Positions 27,236-37,042 are shown, counted from the stretch's first letter. The stretch is 64,000 nt of DNA from Pseudomonas viridiflava (GCF_900583165.1 NZ_UTKY01000053.1:178279-242278), one strand, 5' to 3'. Translations and numbers: made by a program. Notes: generated by a model from the letters alone, not told the origin.

Positions 27236-28777
27236 TCAGGTGGGTTGGAGTTTTTGCTGAAACACTGACACCCCATCCAAGTCCCGCAACATCACCGTCA
27301 ACTCCCCCGTCTGCCCATCAATCTGCACCTCGCCAAAGAACTGAAACCCCGCAAACGGCGAGGTGTTTTGCGCGGGCGGCGCCTTCTCGAACACCACCTC
27401 TGGCCCAAAGGTCTTATCCAGCGGGTTAGGCCCAAAACTCCCCGCATTCAACGGCCCGGCCACAAACTCCCAGAACGGCTCGAAATCCTGGAACGCCGCC
27501 CGATCCGGGTGATAGTGGTGCGCCGCGCAGTAGTGCACATCCGCCGTCAGCCACACGTGGTTGCGTACCTTTTGCGCCCGCAGAAACCCCAGCAGTTCGG
27601 CCATTTCGCGCTCACGCCCTTGGGGGGCACCGGGGTCATTGTTGGCGATGGCTTCCCAGCGCGCCACGCCGGGGCTCACCTCGCCATCCGGCACACCGAG
27701 GCCGATGGGCATGTCGGCGGCAATCACCTTCCATTGCGCCTGGGAGTTCTTGAGTTCACGCTTGAGCCAGTCCAATTGCTCACGGCCGAGGAAGGGTTTT
27801 TCGCCCCCCAGGTTGTCATCGTTGGGCCCGCGATAACTGCGCATATCCAGCACAAACACATCCAACAGCGGGCCGTAACTGAGCTTGCGATAAATCCGCC
27901 CGCCACCGTCAGCGGCCTGGCGGCGCATCGGTGAATACTCCAGCCAGGCCTGGCGTGCACGGCCCACCAAGGTGTTGATGTCTTTAGTCTGGTAGCGCTC
28001 ATCCAGCTGCTTGCCAGGTGACCAATTGTTCACCACCTCGTGGTCGTCCCACTGCCAGATCTGCGGCACCTCGGCATTGAAGCGACGCACGTTTTCATCC
28101 ATCAGGTTGTAGCGGTAATTGCCGCGATATTCATCGAGGGTTTCGGCGACCTTGCTCTTGGCTTCGGTGGTGATATTGCGCCAGATGCGCCCGTCTTCGA
28201 CCGTGAGTTGTGCGGGCACCGGGCCGTCGGCGTAGATGGTGTCGCCGCTGTGGATAAAGAAGTCCGGCAGGCGCAGGCGCATGGCTTCGTAGATGCGCAT
28301 ACCGCCGATGTCCGGGTTGATGCCAAAGCCTTGGCCGACGGTGTCACCGCTCCACACAAAACGAATGTCGCGACGCAGTTGCGGCACGCTGCGCAGGTGG
28401 CCGAACCAAGGCTCGCTGGCCACACCGGTCTGGGCGTCCTCGAAGTGCACGCGGTAGAAAATCGCCTGGTCGGCGGGCAGGCCGGTGAGTTCGACGCGAG
28501 CGGTAAAGTCGGTGCGGTGGTCGGCCAGGGGCGAGACGAAGCGGCGCGGGTTGCTGAACATGCTGCGGGTGTCCCACTCCACCACCATCCGCGCCGGGCG
28601 GTCGCTGCGGCTCCAGATCATCGCCCGGTCGCCCAGCAGGTCGCCGGACTGCACGCCGTCTGTGAGTTGTGGCCGGTCCTTCACCGAAGCGATCACCGCC
28701 GGCGCCAGGCCGGGCAGCAACAGGCCGGCGCCGACGGCTTGCATCACGCGGCGACGGCCGAGGTTGAAGTGGCTCAT
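27236..28777 (-). CDS. phoD: alkaline phosphatase D family protein, Tat-exported
   Basis: The 513-residue protein starts with a twin-arginine signal (NLGRRRVMQAVGAGLLLPGL), so it is exported folded. It shows the PhoD metallophosphoesterase pattern: DTVGQGFG near the first metal ligands, HSGDTIYADGP, QIWQWDDHEVVNNW and LTADVHYCAAHHY. These residues hold the Fe/Ca cluster of PhoD enzymes, which hydrolyse phosphomono- and diesters, including teichoic acid or phospholipid in some species. It is a single gene flanked by REP elements. No pho box was identified. Confidence 0.92.
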   Translation of the reverse strand: MSHFNLGRRRVMQAVGAGLLLPGLAPAVIASVKDRPQLTDGVQSGDLLGDRAMIWSRSDRPARMVVEWDTRSMFSNPRRFVSPLADHRTDFTARVELTGLPADQAIFYRVHFEDAQTGVASEPWFGHLRSVPQLRRDIRFVWSGDTVGQGFGINPDIGGMRIYEAMRLRLPDFFIHSGDTIYADGPVPAQLTVEDGRIWRNITTEAKSKVAETLDEYRGNYRYNLMDENVRRFNAEVPQIWQWDDHEVVNNWSPGKQLDERYQTKDINTLVGRARQAWLEYSPMRRQAADGGGRIYRKLSYGPLLDVFVLDMRSYRGPNDDNLGGEKPFLGREQLDWLKRELKNSQAQWKVIAADMPIGLGVPDGEVSPGVARWEAIANNDPGAPQGREREMAELLGFLRAQKVRNHVWLTADVHYCAAHHYHPDRAAFQDFEPFWEFVAGPLNAGSFGPNPLDKTFGPEVVFEKAPPAQNTSPFAGFQFFGEVQIDGQTGELTVMLRDLDGVSVFQQKLQPT

Positions 28778-28865
28778 GGGGGTGCCCTCTTGAGGATCAA
28801 AGGGGCAACTTAAGCATGTGCGGATGAAGTGAATGTGACACTGATCCTGCGACCAGTGGAGATCA

Positions 28866-28962
28866 AAATGTGGGAGGGGGCTTGCTCCCGATTACAGTGT
28901 GTCAGCCCGTACAAATTTGACTGGTCCACCGCTATCGGGGGCAAGCCCCCTCCCACATTTTG
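28866..28962. repeat. REPIN: two inverted REP sequences with spacer
   Basis: A left REP (GTGGGAGGGGGCTTGCTCCC) and a right inverted REP (GGGGGCAAGCCCCCTCCCAC) enclose a spacer of about 50 bases that can itself pair in part. This is the doublet form mobilised by RAYT transposases in Pseudomonas. It lies between convergently placed ends of phoD upstream sequence and fruA. Confidence 0.88.
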
Positions 28963-28969
28963 AATGGTG

Positions 28970-30682
28970 TCAGGCTTTAGCCGGTGCCACAGTCAACTCG
29001 ACCACCTCCGGCCGTTTGATCAATGCATACACCACCCCAGTCACCACGCTCCCCGCCACGATCGCCAACAAATACAACAGGGCATGGTTCATCGCATTCG
29101 GGATGATCAACACAAACAACCCACCATGGGGCGCCGCCAGCACACAGCCAAAATACATCGACAACGCACCGGTCAACGCACCACCGGCAATGCTGGACGG
29201 GATAACCCGCAGCGGGTCTTTGGCCGCAAACGGGATCGCACCTTCAGAGATAAAGCACATCCCCAAAATCATCGCCGCCTTGCCGGCTTCACGTTCGGTC
29301 TGGGCAAACTTGCGGCGCGCCAGGAATGTGGCGATGCCCATGCCAATCGGCGGCACCATGCCGGCGGCCATGGTCGCGGCCATCGGCGCGCCGCTGTGGG
29401 CCGCGAGCAGGCCGACGGAAAACGCGTAGGCCGCCTTGTTGATGGGCCCGCCCAAATCGACGCACATCATGCCGCCGAGCAAAATACCCAGCAGTACCGC
29501 GTTGGTGGTGCCCATGGTGCTAAGAAAATCGGTCAGGCCCACCAGCATGCGCGCCACTGGCGGGCCCACCAAGTAGATCATTGCCAGGCCTGTGAACAAA
29601 CTGGCCAGCAACGGGATGATCAGGATCGGCTTAAGGGCCTCCAGGCTTTGGGGCAATTTCACCGCGCGCGTGATCAGCTTGACGCAGTAACCGGCGAGGA
29701 AACCGGCGAAGATGCCTCCGATAAAACCTGCCCCCAGGGTGCCCGCCAACAAGCCACCGATCATGCCCGGCGCAATGCCTGGACGGTCGGCAATCGAGTA
29801 GGCGATATAGCCCGCCAACAGCGGCACCATCAGCATAAAGGCGCGGTCGCCGACGGTTTTCAGCGCGGCGGCCAGGGTGCCTTCCTGCTCGAATGCATGG
29901 ATGCCGAACACGAATGACAACGCGATCAGCAAGCCCCCCGCTACCACCATCGGCAGCATGAACGACACACCCGTGAGCAGGTGTTTATACACGCCGGTTT
30001 TTTCCGACTGGGTCACCGCACCGGTCGCCGCGCTTTCTACCGCGCCTTCGGCCAGGGCTTTGTTGAGGGTTGCTTCGGATTGCTTGAGGGCAATGCCGGT
30101 ACCGCAACGGTAGATTTTCTTGCCGGCGAAGCGCTCGGTGGCGACTTCAATATCGGCTGCCAGCAACACCACATCAGCGTTGGCGATTGCGTCGGAGCTC
30201 AACGGCGTGCGCGCGCCCACCGAACCCTGGGTCTCGACCTGCAAGTCGTAGCCCAAACGCTTGGCGGTTTGCTGCAAGGCTTCGGCGGCCATGAATGTGT
30301 GGGCGACGCCGGTCGGGCACGCGGTGACCGCAACGATACGCGGCGCGTTTTTCGCCGCCGGTTCAACCGCGACAAACACCTCAGCCTCTTCGGCACCACG
30401 ACGCAGCACGGCTTCCACATCCGCCAGCGCCTGGGCCGGCGTGCTTTGGAACACACGCTTGCCGACAAACCGCTGCATATCCACCGCCGTGCTGCTGACC
30501 AACAACACCCATTCGGCGTCGTCGATAACGGCCTGGGACAACTGCCGCTCAGGGCGCTGCACATCCACCACTTCGACGCTGGTGCTCCAGCCCTGGCGCT
30601 GCGCGGCGGCGTCCAACAAGCGGGCGCACAGCACACTGGTGACCATGCCGTTCGGGCAGGCAGTAACAATGGCTAATTTCAT
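28970..30682 (-). CDS. fruA: PTS fructose transporter EIIB'BC
   Basis: The 570-residue protein has an N-terminal degenerate EIIB-like domain (LAIVTACPNGMVTSVLC) and then a true EIIB domain with the phosphorylated cysteine in AVTACPTGVAHTFMAAEAL. The EIIC membrane domain follows, with about ten helices (GVSFMLPMVVAGGLLIALSF onward). It takes fructose across the inner membrane as fructose 1-phosphate using phosphate from FruB. The ATG at 30682 has GAGGG upstream; the preceding in-frame GTG is less well placed. It follows fruK after 11 bases. Confidence 0.96.
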   Translation of the reverse strand: MKLAIVTACPNGMVTSVLCARLLDAAAQRQGWSTSVEVVDVQRPERQLSQAVIDDAEWVLLVSSTAVDMQRFVGKRVFQSTPAQALADVEAVLRRGAEEAEVFVAVEPAAKNAPRIVAVTACPTGVAHTFMAAEALQQTAKRLGYDLQVETQGSVGARTPLSSDAIANADVVLLAADIEVATERFAGKKIYRCGTGIALKQSEATLNKALAEGAVESAATGAVTQSEKTGVYKHLLTGVSFMLPMVVAGGLLIALSFVFGIHAFEQEGTLAAALKTVGDRAFMLMVPLLAGYIAYSIADRPGIAPGMIGGLLAGTLGAGFIGGIFAGFLAGYCVKLITRAVKLPQSLEALKPILIIPLLASLFTGLAMIYLVGPPVARMLVGLTDFLSTMGTTNAVLLGILLGGMMCVDLGGPINKAAYAFSVGLLAAHSGAPMAATMAAGMVPPIGMGIATFLARRKFAQTEREAGKAAMILGMCFISEGAIPFAAKDPLRVIPSSIAGGALTGALSMYFGCVLAAPHGGLFVLIIPNAMNHALLYLLAIVAGSVVTGVVYALIKRPEVVELTVAPAKA

Positions 30683-30693
30683 CACAATCCCTC

Positions 30694-31614
30694 TTATTGT
30701 TCTGTCAGCGGGCGCACAACGACGCCGCTTTCGAGCTGCGCCAACTGCGCGTCATCGCTGATGCCGAAACCAATCTGCGTCACCGCCATCGCGGCAATCG
30801 CAGTGGCGCGACGCAGGGTGTGCTCAGGGGTATCGCCGCTAAGCAAGCCGTGGAGCATCCCGGCCAGCAATGAGTCGCCAGCGCCGACGGTGCTGGCCAC
30901 ACTGACCTTGGGCGGCGTGGCATGCAGCGACCTCCCGGGGCTGAACCAGCTCACGCCGGCGGCGCCATCGGATACCACCACATGTTCCACCCCCAACGGG
31001 TGCAATTGGCTGACAGCATCGGGGGCATTGCCCAAGGCTTCGGCCAGCTCTTCGGTGTTGGGCTTAACCAGCCACGGGCCAGCCTTCAGACCGGCGCGCA
31101 GCGCTTCGCCGCTGGTGTCCAGGGCGACTTTCAAACCGAGGCTTTTCAGTTGCTCAAGCAAGCCTTGAAACCACTGCGGGCTGACACCGCGTGGCAAGCT
31201 GCCGGCGACCACCACCGCATCGAATTCAGGGCCGATCATCGTGACCCACTTGAGCAGTTCTTGTTGCGCCTGCTCATCCACAAACGGCCCCGGCGCATTG
31301 ATGTCGGTGATCCGGCCGTCGTGCTCGGCAATCTTGATATTGCTGCGGGTTTCGCCTGGCACACGGATGAACGCATCGGCAAAGCCGCGACGGGCGATCA
31401 AGGCTTCAAAGGCTTGCGGGTTGTCTTCGCCGAGAAAGCCGCCCACGGTCACTTGATGCCCCAAATCCGCCAGCACCTGCGCCACGTTCACGCCCTTACC
31501 GGCGGCGTGGGTAAGCATGGTTTCGCTGCGATTCACGGCGCCCGGTTCCAAGGTCGCCAGGCGGACGGTGAGGTCCAACGCCGGGTTCAGCGTCAGGGTC
31601 AGAATCCTTGCCAT
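30694..31614 (-). CDS. fruK: 1-phosphofructokinase
   Basis: This 306-residue PfkB-family kinase carries the N-terminal sugar-binding signature (TLTLNPALDLTVRL, HAAGKGVNVAQVL) and the C-terminal ATP/anion-hole motif (ASTVGAGDSLLAGML) with the catalytic Asp. It phosphorylates fructose 1-phosphate, the product of FruA, to fructose 1,6-bisphosphate. It abuts fruB directly (stop at 31615, start at 31614). Confidence 0.95.
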   Translation of the reverse strand: MARILTLTLNPALDLTVRLATLEPGAVNRSETMLTHAAGKGVNVAQVLADLGHQVTVGGFLGEDNPQAFEALIARRGFADAFIRVPGETRSNIKIAEHDGRITDINAPGPFVDEQAQQELLKWVTMIGPEFDAVVVAGSLPRGVSPQWFQGLLEQLKSLGLKVALDTSGEALRAGLKAGPWLVKPNTEELAEALGNAPDAVSQLHPLGVEHVVVSDGAAGVSWFSPGRSLHATPPKVSVASTVGAGDSLLAGMLHGLLSGDTPEHTLRRATAIAAMAVTQIGFGISDDAQLAQLESGVVVRPLTEQ

Positions 31615-34473
31615 TTACACGGCCTCCACAAGAGCACGCACTTCGGCGGGTGAACCCACCGCGAGTGCTTTTTGCGCCAGGCCCTGGGCCTCGCTCAGAC
31701 TGAATTCACGCACCCGCGCCTTGACTTCGGGAATGCTGCGAGCCGACACGCTCAACTCATCCACACCCAGGCCGATCAGCACCGGCACCGCCAGCGGGTC
31801 GGCAGCCAATTCGCCGCACACACCGACCCATTTGCCATGGGCATGGGCGGCACGCACGGTGATGTCGATCAATTGCAGCACGGCGGGGTGCAAGCCGTCG
31901 GCCTGGGCCGACAGGGTTGGGTGGCCACGGTCGATGGCCAGGGTGTACTGGGTCAGGTCGTTGGTACCGACGCTGAAGAAGTCGACTTCCTTGGCCAGCA
32001 CCGGCGCCAGCAACGCGGCGGACGGCACTTCGATCATGATGCCCAATTGCAAGTCGGCCACCGGGATTTCCAGGCGCAGGCGCTCGGTCATGTCGCGGGC
32101 TGCACGCCACTCATCGACGCTGCCGACCATAGGGAACATGATGCGCAGCGGGCGGTTGTCTGCCGAACGCAACAGCGCACGCAGTTGCGCTTCCATGATC
32201 TGCGGGCGTTGCAGGGTCAGGCGAATACCGCGCACACCGAGGAAGGGGTTTTCTTCCTCGGCAATCGGCCAATACGGCAGCGGTTTGTCGCCGCCCACGT
32301 CGAGGGTGCGCACCACCAACGGGCGACCGTCGAGGCCGTCGAGCACGCGGCGGTATTCGGCTTCCTGGGTGGCTTCGTCCGGCGCTTGCGGGTGCGCCAT
32401 AAAGATCAGTTCGGTGCGCAGCAAACCGATGCCTTCGGCGCCCTGCTCTACTGCGCTGGCAACACCGGCGCTTTCGCCGATATTGGCGAACACTTCCACG
32501 GCGTGGCCGTCACGGGTCAGCGCGGGTTCATGGCGCTGGGCCGAGGCGGCTTGCAGGCGTTGTTCGCGGGTGTCGCGCTCAACCGTGGCGCGTTGCAGGG
32601 TGGCCGCGTCGGCGTCGACATGCAGGCGGCCGCGTTGGCCGTCCAGCAACAACGGCGTACCGGAAGCGAGCAGCAACACGGCAGGGCCGGCGCCAACCAG
32701 CGCCGGAATGCCAAGGGCACGGGCAACGATGGCGCTGTGGGCCGTGGCGCCGCCTCGGGCGGTGAGGATACCGGCGACGCGGGTTGGGTCCAGGCGCGCA
32801 ACGTCGGAGGGGCCGACCTCGTCCATCACCAGGATGTAGGGCTCGCTCGGTTCCTGGGCCGTTTCGACGCCGCACAGTTGCGCCAGCACTCGGCGGCCAA
32901 TGTCGCGCAGGTCAGCGGCGCGCTCGGCGAGCAAGGCGTCCTGCAGCGACTCCTGCTGTTTGGCGGCGGCTTCGATCACGCTCATCCACGCAGCCTCAGC
33001 GCTTTCGCCCTGCTTGAGGCGGGTGTCGACTTCGTCGGTCAGCTCCGGGTCGTCAAGCATTTCCTGGTGGGTGATGAATATTTCGCGGATCGCTTTCGAT
33101 TGGCTGCGTTCGATCAACCCCTGGATGTCGCGGCGAACCTCAGCCAGGGCGTCTTGCAGACGCTGGCGCTCAATGCCCGAGGACTCACCGCGCAGCGGGT
33201 AGTCGAACACCTGCTGGACCTGGATATGCGCAGGGCCGATTGCGATGCCCGGCGCGGCGGCAATGGCCTGGACCTGGCTGCCAGCGAGGGGTGCGCTCAG
33301 CACCGGTTCGATATCGACGGTGGCCGGCTGTGCGCTGACGGTTGGCAGCGCCTCGACCTCTTCACCCAAACCCTCTTTCACCGCCGCCAACAGCGCAGGC
33401 AACGCATCGCCGGCAATCGTTGGTTCGGCAACAAACTCCAACACCTGGCCCCGGCGTGCGCCGAGGCTCAACAACTTGCTCAGACTTTTCACCGACACGG
33501 CGCCCACCGGGCCGTCGACGATGCGCACGCGGATATCGCCGTCAAAACTTTTGGCCAATTGGGCGAGGATTTTCGCCGGCCGCGCATGCAGGCCGTGGGC
33601 ATTGGCCAGGGTAATGCGAGCGCTGGGCCAGTCAGGCGGCAGTTCACCGCCGAGCACTTCGAGTACCGCACGGCTGCTGGTGGCGCGGCCCAATTCCTGG
33701 CCGCGACCTTCGATCAACAACGCACACAGGCGTTCCAGCAAGGCTTGGTGCGCTTCACCGAGGCTGGCCAGGCAGAACAGGCCGTTGAGCGGTTGGCCGA
33801 GGTAACGCATGGGTTTATCCGGGGTGACAAAGGCCAGGCCCGGGCGTTTCACCGTCTGCTCGCTGTGCAGCCACCACAGGCCATCGCCCAGGGGCAGCGC
33901 ATCGACTTGCTGCAAGACAGCGGCGAAACCATTGCTGACACAGTCGGCTTGGCGCAGCAGACGCGCACCGCGCCAGACCAACTCTTCGAAATCATCGGCC
34001 GACACGCCCAGGCTGATCATCTGCGCATCCAGCGCCAGTTCCTGCGGCGCGCCTTGCAGCAGTTTCAGCAAGGCTTCGGCGGTACCGGCACGGCGCAGTG
34101 CCTGGCCCAGGTCGGTTTCACCGAGGGCGCGGGTGAGCAGTTGCAGCAGGCGCAGGTGTTCGTCGGATTTGGCTGCAATGCCGATGGCTAGGTACACAAT
34201 CTGGCCGTCGCCCCAGTCCACCCCTTCGGGGAACTGCAGCAGGCGCACGCCGGTGGAGAACACCTGGTCGCGGGTATCGGGGGTGCCGTGGGGGATGGCA
34301 ATACCTTGGCCGAGAAAGGTCGAGCCTTGGGCTTCACGGGCTTGCAAGCCACTGAGGTAACCCTCGGCGACCAGGCCATCGGCCACCAGTTTTTCAGCGA
34401 GCAGGTGCAAGGCAGCAGATTTATCCACAGCCACCTGGCCCATGGAAATCTGCTCTACAGTGAGCTCAAGCAT
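31615..34473 (-). CDS. fruB: multiphosphoryl transfer protein: EIIA(Fru)-HPr-EI
   Basis: The 952-residue protein unites all soluble fructose PTS steps. It has an EIIA domain with the active His in GIAIPHGTPDT (about residue 60), an HPr domain with HGLHARPAKILAQL (about 290-305), and a complete EI module (about 400-952) with the phosphohistidine in GGATAHSAIVARALG. It takes phosphate from phosphoenolpyruvate and delivers it to FruA. AGGAG lies before the ATG. It is the first gene of fruBKA, divergent from fruR, with the operator in between. Confidence 0.96.
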   Translation of the reverse strand: MLELTVEQISMGQVAVDKSAALHLLAEKLVADGLVAEGYLSGLQAREAQGSTFLGQGIAIPHGTPDTRDQVFSTGVRLLQFPEGVDWGDGQIVYLAIGIAAKSDEHLRLLQLLTRALGETDLGQALRRAGTAEALLKLLQGAPQELALDAQMISLGVSADDFEELVWRGARLLRQADCVSNGFAAVLQQVDALPLGDGLWWLHSEQTVKRPGLAFVTPDKPMRYLGQPLNGLFCLASLGEAHQALLERLCALLIEGRGQELGRATSSRAVLEVLGGELPPDWPSARITLANAHGLHARPAKILAQLAKSFDGDIRVRIVDGPVGAVSVKSLSKLLSLGARRGQVLEFVAEPTIAGDALPALLAAVKEGLGEEVEALPTVSAQPATVDIEPVLSAPLAGSQVQAIAAAPGIAIGPAHIQVQQVFDYPLRGESSGIERQRLQDALAEVRRDIQGLIERSQSKAIREIFITHQEMLDDPELTDEVDTRLKQGESAEAAWMSVIEAAAKQQESLQDALLAERAADLRDIGRRVLAQLCGVETAQEPSEPYILVMDEVGPSDVARLDPTRVAGILTARGGATAHSAIVARALGIPALVGAGPAVLLLASGTPLLLDGQRGRLHVDADAATLQRATVERDTREQRLQAASAQRHEPALTRDGHAVEVFANIGESAGVASAVEQGAEGIGLLRTELIFMAHPQAPDEATQEAEYRRVLDGLDGRPLVVRTLDVGGDKPLPYWPIAEEENPFLGVRGIRLTLQRPQIMEAQLRALLRSADNRPLRIMFPMVGSVDEWRAARDMTERLRLEIPVADLQLGIMIEVPSAALLAPVLAKEVDFFSVGTNDLTQYTLAIDRGHPTLSAQADGLHPAVLQLIDITVRAAHAHGKWVGVCGELAADPLAVPVLIGLGVDELSVSARSIPEVKARVREFSLSEAQGLAQKALAVGSPAEVRALVEAV

Positions 34474-34609
34474 GCCGTTCTCCTAGTTAGTGCGGTGATG
34501 CACTAGGTATTGTTTTGAATTAAACAGTGTAAGGGCGATTCGGAATAACTGACTGAGTAGTCAATTGGCAGTGACCACTCAGCAGCGAATATCGTAAAAA
34601 TACGCTTGC

Positions 34610-34621
34610 TGAAACGTTTAA
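34610..34621. promoter_or_regulatory. FruR (Cra) operator in the fruB-fruR intergenic region
   Basis: TGAAACGTTTAA is, read on the minus strand, TTAAACGTTTCA, the operator I know for Cra/FruR in front of P. putida fruB. Only one copy is visible in the 293-base divergent region. Confidence 0.85.
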
Positions 34622-34766
34622 TCTAGAATTTATGGCAGATTACGCGTTAATTGCGCATCCTTGAAGAACCACTCGGCGCCTGAGTCAGGACATTAGTCGT
34701 GTACAGGAATCGGTTACGATTGGACAAAATGTCGGGGCGAGCTCCAAAAAACAAGGAAATCCCGGT

Positions 34767-35762
34767 TTGAAACTCAGTGATATCGCACGTCTGGCCGGTG
34801 TGTCCGTAACCACCGCCAGCTATGTCATCAATGGCAAGGCCGAACAACAACGGATCAGCAGCGCGACCGTCGAACGGGTGCGTGCCGTGGTTGAAGCCCA
34901 TGGCTTTACGCCCAACCCCCAAGCGGCCGGGTTGCGCAGTCGGCATACGCGCACCTTGGGCTTTATCCTGCCCGACCTGGAAAACCCCAGTTACGCACGT
35001 ATCGCCAAGCTCTTGGAACAAGGCGCACGGGCACGCGGCTATCAGTTGCTGATTGCCAGCTCCGACGATGACGCGGGCAGCGAGCGCCAACTGCTGCAAC
35101 TGTTCCGCGCCCGCCGTTGTGATGCGTTGTTCGTCGCCAGTTGCCTGCCGCCTAATGACGACAGCTATCGCGAACTGCAGGCCAAGGGCCTGCCGGTGAT
35201 TGCGATCGACCGGGTGATGGACCCTGCGCAGTTCTGCTCAGTGGTCAGCGATGACCGCCAAGCCTGCCATCAATTGACCAGCAGCCTGCTGCAACCGCTG
35301 CCCAAGCAGATCGTGCTGATTGGTGCGCGCCCCGAGCTGAGTATCAGCCAGGAACGTGCCGCAGGGTTTGGCGAAGCGCTGCAAGGCTTCAAGGGCGAGG
35401 TGCTGATTGAACACGGCGAATCGTTCAGCCGTGACTGTGGCCGACAATTGATGGAGCAATTGCTGCAACGCCTGGGGCATTTACCTGATGCGCTGGTGAC
35501 CACTTCCTACGTGCTGCTGCAAGGCGTGTTCGACGCGCTGCATGACTTCCCGCTCAAGTCGCGCCCGCTGCGCCTGGGCACTTTTGGTGATACCCAGTTG
35601 CTGGACTTCCTGCCGCTGCCGGTCAACGCCATGGCCCAACAGCATCAGTTGATTGCCGACGCCGCCCTAAAGCTGGCCCTGGCCGCGATTGAAGACGAGC
35701 ACTACCAGCCGGGCGTGCACGCCATCGGCCGTACGTTCAAACAGCGTATCCACGAGGCCTGA
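34767..35762 (+). CDS. fruR: LacI-family fructose repressor FruR (Cra)
   Basis: The 331-residue protein starts with a LacI helix-turn-helix (LSDIARLAGVSVTTASYVIN) and hinge helix, followed by a periplasmic-binding-type core (TLGFILPDLENPSYARIAKL). The DNA-recognition residues and the matching operator upstream identify it as FruR/Cra. In pseudomonads it responds to fructose 1-phosphate and mainly controls fruBKA. It is divergent from fruB, and its stop lies two bases before the tatD start. Confidence 0.94.
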   Translation: MKLSDIARLAGVSVTTASYVINGKAEQQRISSATVERVRAVVEAHGFTPNPQAAGLRSRHTRTLGFILPDLENPSYARIAKLLEQGARARGYQLLIASSDDDAGSERQLLQLFRARRCDALFVASCLPPNDDSYRELQAKGLPVIAIDRVMDPAQFCSVVSDDRQACHQLTSSLLQPLPKQIVLIGARPELSISQERAAGFGEALQGFKGEVLIEHGESFSRDCGRQLMEQLLQRLGHLPDALVTTSYVLLQGVFDALHDFPLKSRPLRLGTFGDTQLLDFLPLPVNAMAQQHQLIADAALKLALAAIEDEHYQPGVHAIGRTFKQRIHEA

Positions 35763-35764
35763 GC

Positions 35765-36541
35765 GTGGAGCTGATCGACACCCACACCCACCTGGACTTC
35801 CCGGACTTCGACAGCGATCGCAGTGAAGTCCTCGCCCACAGCCATACGTTGGGCGTGGGGCGCATGGTGGTGTTGGGGGTGTATCAGCAAAATTGGCAGC
35901 GGCTGTGGGACCTGGTGCAAACCGATGAAAGCCTTTTCGCCGCCTTTGGTCTGCACCCGGTCTATCTCGATGAGCACCGCCCGGCCGACCTGACAGCATT
36001 GGGCGATTGGCTCACCCGCCTGCACGGCCATCGGCAAGTGTGCGCAGTGGGTGAGATTGGCCTGGACTACTTCCTCGAAACATTGGACCGCGAGCGCCAG
36101 CAGGCGCTGTTTGAAGCTCAGCTCAAATTGGCGGTGGACGTTCAACTGCCCGCACTGCTGCACGTACGCCGCAGCCACGCAGCGGTGATCGCCACGCTCA
36201 AACGGATTCGCTTGCCCCGTGGCGGCATCATCCATGCGTTTGCCGGCAGCCAGGAAGAAGCCCGCGAATACATCAAGCTCGGCTTCAAGCTGGGCCTGGG
36301 TGGCGCGGCAACCTGGCCGCAGGCCCTGCGAATGCACAAGGTTTTGGCTCATTTGCCACTGGATGCGGTGGTACTGGAAACCGACTCTCCCGACATGGCC
36401 CCCGCCATGTACCCCGGCCAGCGCAACAGCCCCGAACACCTGCCCGATATCTGCCGCGCCCTGGCCGAGCGCATGGGCATCGAGCCGTTACTGTTGGCGC
36501 AGGCGAGTACACGCAACGCGTGCGAGTTGTTCAATTGGTAA
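35765..36541 (+). CDS. TatD-family metal-dependent hydrolase
   Basis: The 258-residue TIM-barrel protein has the metal-binding residues of TatD: HTHLDF near the N terminus, the bridging Glu in AVGEIGLDY, His in LLHVRRSH and IIHAFAGS, and Asp in LETDSPDMAP. Members are 3'-5' DNA exonucleases or deoxyribonucleases. It is cytosolic. The start GTG at 35765, two bases after fruR, implies co-transcription with the repressor. The paralogue group (TatD, YcfH, YjjV) is not resolved by eye; the length is closest to YjjV. Confidence 0.88.
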   Translation: MELIDTHTHLDFPDFDSDRSEVLAHSHTLGVGRMVVLGVYQQNWQRLWDLVQTDESLFAAFGLHPVYLDEHRPADLTALGDWLTRLHGHRQVCAVGEIGLDYFLETLDRERQQALFEAQLKLAVDVQLPALLHVRRSHAAVIATLKRIRLPRGGIIHAFAGSQEEAREYIKLGFKLGLGGAATWPQALRMHKVLAHLPLDAVVLETDSPDMAPAMYPGQRNSPEHLPDICRALAERMGIEPLLLAQASTRNACELFNW

Positions 36542-36916
36542 CCGGCTGGTCGCCTGCAAGTTCAGGGTTATCCCTTGTCGATGACGGGCGTAACGTAACA
36601 CCAGGCAATGGGTCAGCACCGTCACCAGTGAAATATTGAACTGCTCAATCACACTGAGCAGCCCTATCCACTCCGCCACCAGCGCCACCATCAGAGTCGC
36701 GCTCGTCAGCATAATCATGCTCGGACGAACCAGGGCCCAGTGGTTCAAGGCGCGAAATTGACGCAGCTGTTTACGGCTGTGCAACGTCAGGCACGACTGG
36801 CAATACGCACACTCAAATGGCTCATCGATGGCAATCGAATTCAACTGCCAGGGCTTTAGCTCAAAGGTCATTTCGCATTCGGCGCAATGCCCTCTGACAC
36901 CAATTAGTGCGTTCAT
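36488..36916 (-). CDS. hypothetical membrane protein with a zinc-ribbon-like N terminus
   Basis: From the ATG at 36916 (MNALIGVRGHCAECEMTFEL) the protein has 142 residues. CAEC and CAYCQSC, about 20 residues apart, look like a zinc ribbon. Two hydrophobic helices follow (SMIMLTSATLMVALVAEWIG and a second near VTVLTHCLVL). The 3' end overlaps the end of the tatD gene by 54 bases on the opposite strand. I do not recognise the family. An ORF to 36994 is possible but adds an unlikely N terminus. Confidence 0.55.
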   Translation of the reverse strand: MNALIGVRGHCAECEMTFELKPWQLNSIAIDEPFECAYCQSCLTLHSRKQLRQFRALNHWALVRPSMIMLTSATLMVALVAEWIGLLSVIEQFNISLVTVLTHCLVLRYARHRQGITLNLQATSRLPIEQLARVACTRLRQQ

Positions 36917-37042
36917 CGCCGTGCCGTCCCGCGAAGGTAAATAGGGGAAACAAATTCTCACCCATTTGCGGCGCAATGAAAGGTCGCCCCACAAATCCAG
37001 ACAAGTGCTACTGCCTCCAGAACTTAATCCTACCCACGCCTC

